A stretch of DNA of 64,000 bases from Burkholderiales bacterium Ga0077543 (lineage in GTDB: Bacteria; Pseudomonadota; Gammaproteobacteria; Burkholderiales; Burkholderiaceae_C). Positions within the stretch are counted from its first letter, which is position 1. The number at the start of each line of letters is the position of its first letter. The DNA lies in NCBI GenBank assembly GCA_001464055.1, contig LNET01000038.1, positions 62,001 through 126,000 of the forward strand, given 5' to 3'. Shown here in pieces: positions 59,191 through 64,000 of the stretch. The notes under the pieces are model-generated. The model did no database searches and was not told the DNA's origin. It saw nothing but the letters and a program-made list of their open reading frames with translations. The position numbers and the translations under genes are program-made.

Positions 59191-60543
59191 ATGAACGTTC
59201 ATCCCCTGCGCCCACGCGATCACGAAGACGCGGCCCGTGTGGCCATCTCCTGGCTGACCGAGCGTCATCGCAAAGGCTGGCGCAACGCGTTCGAGGCCCT
59301 GCTGGATCTCTGGCGACCCGAAGGCCCGCGTGACGGCTGGCAGCTGGACGAAGACGGTATGACCATGGTGTCGATCAACGCCGGCGAGTGGTTGATCTCC
59401 CGTGGGGAGATCCACGCCCGTGGTGGCCCGCGCGAGATCAACGCCTACCTGCTGGGGCAGGAGGGCCCGTTTCTCACGCCCGGCCAGCGCGACTGGATCG
59501 CTCAACTGCGCGCACGGCCCCTGCGCCTGTACCGGGTCACCGACGTGCAGCCCGGCGCCGGCATGACCCTGATCGACGAGTTCGACCCGCAGGCCCCACC
59601 ACAATCGGTGCGCGAGATCAGCGGCAGCCGCACCGCGAAGCTGGGCATGCTGATGGGCGCTCGCATCATGGAGGTCGCTGCCGGCGCGGGCATGGCCGGG
59701 CACCTTGAACTCTCGGGGGCCATCTATCCCTTCTCCAAGCTGGCCGAGTCAGCCGTGCTGGCGCAGGCCCGTCAGGCGCTGGCCGGCTCTGCCGAGTTGA
59801 AGCTTCACGTCGACAATCAACGTGATCTGTTCGAGCTGAAGATCGCCCGCGCCTGGCTGGACCAGTGGCTCGCGCCCGCACCGCTGCCGCAGATTCAGGA
59901 TGCATCGACCGGCGATCTCCTGCTCCTGGTGACCGACCACTACCGCGTGGTCGATGCGGCGGCGCTCGCCGCTTCCTTGGCGTCGCAGCCCGATGTCCAC
60001 GGCGATGTACGGCAGGGATGGAATCGCATGATCGAGAGCGCTGACGGCGCGCAGCGCAGCCTGTCGACCGTCAACCCAGGACGCAGCACCGACCGCGTCG
60101 AACTCTTCCACCGCACCCAGCGGCTGGCGGAAGATGGCCGCGCCTGGTTCGAAGGCATGGCCGGCGCGGCCGTGCAGCACCTGACGCGCGAGATCACCGA
60201 TCCGGCCGGCCATCTCTCCCGGGCGGGCGGCGGCAAGGGTGCCAACAGCACGGGCCGCACGCCGCGATCCGCCTCCGCAGGCACTCCGGACCTGCCGCCC
60301 GAGGTCATCGCACAGGCCATCGAGCATGCGCTCCATCGCCACTACGCCAACTGGGCTGACGAGACGATTCCCGCCCTGGGCGGACGCACGCCGCGCCAGG
60401 CCATCACCGCGCCGGCAGGCCTGGAGCGCGTGAAGGGCCTGCTGCGCGAGTACGAAGAAGGCGAACGGCAGCAGTCCGCCGCCCAAGGGCGGCCCGCCGT
60501 GTCCTACCAGTTCTTGTGGGATGCATTGGGGATCTCGAGATGA
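59191..60543 (+). CDS. Uncharacterised protein with MbcA/ParS-like C-terminal motif
   Basis: A 450-residue protein I cannot name. It opens HPLRPRDHEDAARVAISWLTERHRKGW. Near residues 390-430 the stretch NWADETIPALGGRTPRQAITA, shortened here, resembles the toxin-binding end of Xre/MbcA/ParS-type antitoxins (GGRTP...A). No transmembrane segment or signal peptide. It overlaps the next gene by 4 bp, so the two are probably made together. It lies in the accessory segment next to tRNA-His. Confidence 0.65.
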   Translation: MNVHPLRPRDHEDAARVAISWLTERHRKGWRNAFEALLDLWRPEGPRDGWQLDEDGMTMVSINAGEWLISRGEIHARGGPREINAYLLGQEGPFLTPGQRDWIAQLRARPLRLYRVTDVQPGAGMTLIDEFDPQAPPQSVREISGSRTAKLGMLMGARIMEVAAGAGMAGHLELSGAIYPFSKLAESAVLAQARQALAGSAELKLHVDNQRDLFELKIARAWLDQWLAPAPLPQIQDASTGDLLLLVTDHYRVVDAAALAASLASQPDVHGDVRQGWNRMIESADGAQRSLSTVNPGRSTDRVELFHRTQRLAEDGRAWFEGMAGAAVQHLTREITDPAGHLSRAGGGKGANSTGRTPRSASAGTPDLPPEVIAQAIEHALHRHYANWADETIPALGGRTPRQAITAPAGLERVKGLLREYEEGERQQSAAQGRPAVSYQFLWDALGISR

Positions 60544-61031
60544 GCATGGATGACACCCCGCACGGCCACGGTAGCCATAACGCAAGGGTTTTGACCATCG
60601 ACCTCGAGGAGCTGACCTGGGCATTGAACTCGCGCGACCCTCTCGGGGAGAGCAGCCACTGGCTGAACCTCGAGTCCGGGACGATCCTGTCCCTGATCGG
60701 ACCCGATGCCGACAACGAAACCGACGCGGATCCACGGGATGACGACTGTTGGCTGTTCATCGAACCCATCGAGTCGTCAGTGGCCTTCCGCGTCATGGAG
60801 GAATTTGTCGATCAGTGCGGCGATGACCGGCTCGCACGGACTCTCGGGCAGGCGCTGCAAAAGCGCAAGCCCTTCCGTTGCTTCAAGGACGCGCTGGCTG
60901 CGCATCCTGCGCAACGTGAGGCCTGGTTTGCCTTCGAACGCCAGGCCATGGAGTCGATCGCACGGCAGTGGTGCGAAGAGCATGGCATCTCGGCCCGGTG
61001 GGCCACCCGGACGACCGAGCCTACGCCTTGA
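60540..61031 (+). CDS. UPF0158-family protein
   Basis: A 163-residue protein of the UPF0158 family. It has LDLEELTWAL-like opening residues (IDLEELTWALN), SHWLNLESGTIL and the C-terminal RKPFRCFKDAL...REAWFAFE pattern. The function of the family is unknown. The ATG overlaps the upstream stop (ATGA). Its 3' end overlaps that of the convergent gene by 11 bp. Confidence 0.75.
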   Translation: MSMDDTPHGHGSHNARVLTIDLEELTWALNSRDPLGESSHWLNLESGTILSLIGPDADNETDADPRDDDCWLFIEPIESSVAFRVMEEFVDQCGDDRLARTLGQALQKRKPFRCFKDALAAHPAQREAWFAFERQAMESIARQWCEEHGISARWATRTTEPTP

Positions 61032-63339
61032 GCCGCGTCAGATCGTCGAGGTCCGCCCGTCGCTGCGCGACCCTGCGCTCGTAGCTCGCCTGGTTCTTGG
61101 TGCACACCAGCACGTGCGGGCTGCCCTTGCGCTCGGTGCTGCAGTCGACGTCGTGCCGGCCCTGACGGATCGCGTCCTCGACGTGGCGTCGCGCAGCTTC
61201 GCGAGCCTTGAAGCGCCAGTCCTCCTGGTCGGCACTTTGCAGGAAGCGGCTCAGGGCCAGGCAGTGCTCGCAATGGCAGCTCAAGCGGGCCTCGCGCCGC
61301 CAGTCGGCAGGCGGTACCAAGTCCAGTGAGCAGCGTGCGCGCAGGTGGTCCAGCGCAGCGGCCCGCAACCGCAGGCAGGCCGGCCGTTTCAGCAGCGCGG
61401 GCCGCTCGGCGACACGGCGCAAGGCCGGAACGATGACGGCATCCATGCCATAGGTCTTGGGCCAGGCCAGCCAGTGCGTCACAGCCTGATCGGCCAGCGC
61501 AGACATGCCCGCGTGCCCGGTGGACGCGAGGGCGCGCAGCGTGTCGTGGAGCACACCCGCGCCGGCGCGCTCGCGACGCCACGCGTCGGCCGGGGACTGG
61601 GGTCGCGCCGGATCGCCCGGCATGGCATCGAGCAGCGCCTGGGCTGCGCCCACCAGTTGTCCCCGCCAGGTTGAAACAGCGGCAGCACGTGCCAGCAGGT
61701 CAGCGCAGCCGCCGATGTGGAGGTCGGCATTGCCCTGCACGACGGGCAGCAGCAGCGCACCGACGCGGGAGGCCGGCAGCAGCTTCAACGCCTGCACCAG
61801 GGCCTCGTTGTCGCCGGCCACGTAAGCACCGGCCGCGACGACCTTGGTCAGTATCGATTCGATGTGCTCGCGATCCTGGAGCCGCACCAGTTGCAACAGC
61901 ATCACGCTCTCGGCGCTCGGCCCATCGTGGTCGCCACGAAAAGCTTGCACGGGCCAGCAGGCCAGCATCTCTGCGGCCAAAGCGTGGGCCTCGTGCCAGG
62001 GCGCATGGCCCGACTCGGCTCCGCCGTCGATCCAGGCCCTGACCATGCCGTCCAGCGCGGGCAACGAGGCTGCGAGACCTGCCCGCGCGATCAACCGCAG
62101 CCTCTGCGCATGCGGCCACAACACCAGGGCCGCCCGCTGGTAGCTGCGCTCGAACGAGGCGCCTTCGTTGCCTGTCGCCTCGTGAAAGTGCTGTTCGTCC
62201 GGCCCCATGTCGGCCAGCGCTTCCGGCGGGCAGACCTCGCCATCGCTGAAGGGCAAGGGGCCCAGGGACACCAGGCCGCCGTCGGGCCGTCCCCAATCAG
62301 ACAGGGTCAAGGAGCGATCGAAGACCTCGGCGACCCTGAACTCGTCATCGTCCCCGTTATCACCGTCTTCCTCGTCATCGTCGTGGTAGCGGCTGCGCCA
62401 GCGTCGGCCGGAGTAGCCGTTGTACTCCGCTGCACCACTCTCTTCGATGCGCAGCAGCGCCACGTGCAGATCGCAGGCGGCATCGCCCGCGGCCGCGGTC
62501 AGCACGGTGGCAACCGCAGCATCTGCGCCCTTGAGCGCAGAAAACGACAACTCGGCCGGCGTGTAGGCGTGTGCCAGCGGGTAGACCAGCTTGAGCGGCC
62601 GGTCCTCGTCTGGTCGCGCCGGCTCTTCGCACCAACGGCGCAACAAGCGCCCCAAAGCAGCCTTCTCCTTGTCGTACGACGGCGGACGGGGCAAGCGGCC
62701 GCGGCCCGTGCGTCGCAAGTTGTAGACGAGCACCAGCCGGCATCCCGAGTCGATGGGCAGCACCTCGTGCACGCAGTCGGCATAGAAGGCGGCCCAGGCG
62801 AGTTCGGAAACATCAGCGCAGCGCAGGTCGAGACGAGCTTCGCGTTCGCGATGACGGATCACCAGTTCACCGCCCGTGTGCAACGACGGCAGCGCGACGA
62901 TCAGCGAGCCGAACATCCCGGGCGACTTCTCGGTGTCACGATGCTCGAGGAAAAAGCTGCCCTCGTCGTAGACCAGCAGCTTGTACAGCTCGGCCTCCAC
63001 CCCGGCGCCTGCGCCGAGACCCGCGGCCGCGCGTTCGACGATGCCGTCCAGCATGGCCGGCCATTGCCTGCCCCGAATGCGAACGCGGTCGACGCCGATC
63101 TGCCAGGTGCGGCGCACGGAGGTGTCGACCAGCGTGTCTGCCCCGCGTCCATACGGGGCGCGCTCAGCCAGCGCGATGAGTTGAGCGGCCTGCGACGGCA
63201 GCAGCGGGAAGGCGATCGGGCCGATGCCTTCGACCTCGATCAGCGGAACATGCAAGGCGCACTTGCCAGCCGCAAAGAAGTCGCCCGGCGTCTGCACGGT
63301 TCGCAGGATGGCCGCGAGCGCGTCGTTGATCGAATCCAT
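61021..63339 (-). CDS. Large 2OG-Fe(II) oxygenase-like protein
   Basis: A 772-residue protein. Its N-terminal third has a 2-oxoglutarate/Fe(II) fold: H133-R-D135 (FLEHRDTEKSPG), H191 (CVHEVLPID) and Arg ~201 (GCRLVLVYNL) give the iron and 2OG ligands. An acidic stretch (DDDEEDGDNGDDDE) follows, then a long helical region and a Cys/His-rich element (CHCEHC). The ATG at 63339 has GAGGGAG upstream. Substrate unknown; relatives hydroxylate proteins. It is convergent with the UPF0158 gene. Confidence 0.75.
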   Translation of the reverse strand: MDSINDALAAILRTVQTPGDFFAAGKCALHVPLIEVEGIGPIAFPLLPSQAAQLIALAERAPYGRGADTLVDTSVRRTWQIGVDRVRIRGRQWPAMLDGIVERAAAGLGAGAGVEAELYKLLVYDEGSFFLEHRDTEKSPGMFGSLIVALPSLHTGGELVIRHREREARLDLRCADVSELAWAAFYADCVHEVLPIDSGCRLVLVYNLRRTGRGRLPRPPSYDKEKAALGRLLRRWCEEPARPDEDRPLKLVYPLAHAYTPAELSFSALKGADAAVATVLTAAAGDAACDLHVALLRIEESGAAEYNGYSGRRWRSRYHDDDEEDGDNGDDDEFRVAEVFDRSLTLSDWGRPDGGLVSLGPLPFSDGEVCPPEALADMGPDEQHFHEATGNEGASFERSYQRAALVLWPHAQRLRLIARAGLAASLPALDGMVRAWIDGGAESGHAPWHEAHALAAEMLACWPVQAFRGDHDGPSAESVMLLQLVRLQDREHIESILTKVVAAGAYVAGDNEALVQALKLLPASRVGALLLPVVQGNADLHIGGCADLLARAAAVSTWRGQLVGAAQALLDAMPGDPARPQSPADAWRRERAGAGVLHDTLRALASTGHAGMSALADQAVTHWLAWPKTYGMDAVIVPALRRVAERPALLKRPACLRLRAAALDHLRARCSLDLVPPADWRREARLSCHCEHCLALSRFLQSADQEDWRFKAREAARRHVEDAIRQGRHDVDCSTERKGSPHVLVCTKNQASYERRVAQRRADLDDLTRLKA

Positions 63340-63527
63340 GATCGGCTCCCTCAAGGCCGACAGTGTGCCCGGTGTCGTGCGACTCGCACCCGGTCGGCGC
63401 TACCGCATCCGACGGTCGGAGGCGCCTGAACCGTTCGCCACGGCACGTTGTCGAACGGGACGCGCTTGCCGTGCCTCACGCCAGCAGCTTCAATCGAATC
63501 GACATCAGCGCAACGATGGAGGAACGC

Positions 63528-63785
63528 ATGGGCAGGAAAGGCACCGGAGTTGAAATCCGCGGCAGGGCCAGCCGCATCCGGTTCAGCCTGAACGGCGAAG
63601 GCGTGCGCCGAACGCTCAGGCGTGACGGCATGGCGGTCCCGCCGTCGGCAGAGACCCCCCGTCAGGGGCAAATGGCGAAAGCCCCGCCAGAACGCCGTCG
63701 TTTCGACTGGTCGACTGCGACGATCAGACCCGAAGATTCGCTCCGCATCGAGCCCCAACGACAACGGCCCCTCACCTTGCGATGA
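63528..63785 (+). pseudogene. Truncated phage-type integrase beside tRNA-His
   Basis: The first ~45 residues (MGRKGTGVEIRGRASRIRFS, then NGEGVRRTLRRDG) match the arm-binding domain of tyrosine integrases. The rest does not, and the catalytic R-H-R-Y domain is missing. The frame ends inside the tRNA's terminator hairpin, next to the tRNA 3' end where such integrases insert. It looks like the scar of an excised or decayed element. Confidence 0.7.
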
Positions 63786-63792
63786 GGGGCCG
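63765..63792 (-). terminator. Intrinsic terminator of tRNA-His
   Basis: A perfect 10-bp stem (CGGCCCCTCA/TGAGGGGCCG) with an 8-base loop, 27 bp beyond the tRNA 3' end on the minus strand and followed by a short T-containing tract. It also overlaps the last codons of the integrase remnant. Confidence 0.7.
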
Positions 63793-63819
63793 CTGGAAGG
63801 GCTTTCGCCCGGTGTTACC

Positions 63820-63896
63820 TGGGGTGGCTGATGGGACTCGAACCCACGACAACCAGAATCACAATCTGGGACTCTACCAACTGAGCTACAGCCACC
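63820..63896 (-). tRNA. tRNA-His (GTG anticodon)
   Basis: Complete cloverleaf on the minus strand with the encoded CCA end. The anticodon loop is TTGTGAT within the stem CCAGA/TCTGG, and the T loop contains GGTTCGA. The extra 5' G (position -1) opposite C73, a mark of tRNA-His, is present. It closely matches E. coli tRNA-His. Confidence 0.96.
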
Positions 63897-63908
63897 ACCG
63901 AACCGGAG

Positions 63909-63914
63909 AGTATA
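63909..63914 (-). promoter_or_regulatory. -10 element for tRNA-His
   Basis: TATACT on the minus strand, 12 bp before the tRNA 5' end. No clear -35 is visible; it would lie in the end of the upstream gene. Confidence 0.5.
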
Positions 63915-63923
63915 GCCGCCAGC

Positions 63924-64000
63924 CTATTGCGAACCGTCGGTCGCAGGCCGGCTGCCGGCGGCAACCGCGGCTTCGTCCACCTCGACCTTGTAGCGGCGCT
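63924..64000 (-). CDS. C-terminal end of an unidentified protein (window edge)
   Basis: Only the last ~24 codons are visible on the minus strand, reading RRYKVEVDEAAVAAGSRPAT and ending in TAG at 63924-63926. The sequence is too short to name. It lies just upstream of tRNA-His in the same direction. Confidence 0.4.
   Translation of the reverse strand, partial: RRYKVEVDEAAVAAGSRPATDGSQ

Noticed and set aside
1-64000. CRISPR arrays, intact insertion sequences and rRNA genes
   Set aside because: I looked for regularly spaced repeats, transposase motifs with terminal repeats and rRNA signature sequences and found none.

Overview
The window is about 70% GC, densely packed with short operons, and lies in a chromosome that looks like a Burkholderiales betaproteobacterium. 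The evidence is the very high GC, NagR/NagG-type salicylate genes of the Ralstonia/Polaromonas kind, Bug-type (tripartite tricarboxylate) binding proteins, and heavy use of LysR, MarR, IclR and sigma-54 regulators. The genus cannot be fixed from sequence alone.

Layout. (1) 1-5849: end of a feruloyl-CoA synthetase, an amidohydrolase and an SDR dehydrogenase that together resemble the hydrolytic CoA-dependent hydroxycinnamate pathway (Rhodococcus cou type). These are followed by vanAB, the divergent vanR with two VanR operators, and a MarR regulator. (2) 5890-16719: a XylR/DmpR-type sigma-54 activator divergent from an aldehyde dehydrogenase with a consensus -24/-12 promoter, a five-gene branched-chain-type ABC importer, coniferyl alcohol dehydrogenase (calA) and a Bug receptor. 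(3) 16894-19579: acyl-CoA ligase and a BASS-family transporter. (4) 19602-25581: nagR divergent from a salicylate-to-gentisate-to-fumarylpyruvate operon (nagAa-I-K-G-H-Ab). (5) 25679-29357: AcoR-type activator convergent with a GMC oxidoreductase that has its own sigma-54 promoter. (6) 29539-34569: IclR regulator divergent from a homogentisate module (MBL-fold protein, 3-hydroxyphenylacetate hydroxylase-like flavoprotein, its small partner, hmgA). (7) 34702-47569: a small secreted HExxH protein, then a NodD/FdeR-like LysR divergent from a TonB receptor. About ten enzymes follow (monooxygenase, Rieske ferredoxin, VOC dioxygenase, hydrolases, cupin, FAH-fold protein) and resemble the Herbaspirillum fde flavonoid pathway. 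(8) 47642-48905: MarR divergent from a siderophore-interacting protein. (9) 48951-58003: a 2031-residue lipoprotein joining a copper-radical (galactose/glyoxal) oxidase, PKD, beta-propeller, dihaem peroxidase, PA14, Ig-like, F5/8-type and LamG modules. A SCO copper chaperone lies upstream and a winged-helix/TPR regulator is divergent. (10) 58004-64000: accessory DNA with a TacAT-like toxin-antitoxin pair, three poorly characterised genes, a truncated phage-type integrase and tRNA-His.

Together, regions 1-7 read as a catabolic supercluster for plant-derived aromatics: lignin-type monomers and hydroxycinnamates via vanillate, salicylate via gentisate, hydroxyphenylacetate via homogentisate, and probably flavonoids, whose B ring would leave as a hydroxycinnamate feeding region 1. 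The most novel item is the oxidase/peroxidase fusion in region 9. It could make and consume hydrogen peroxide within one surface-anchored polypeptide.
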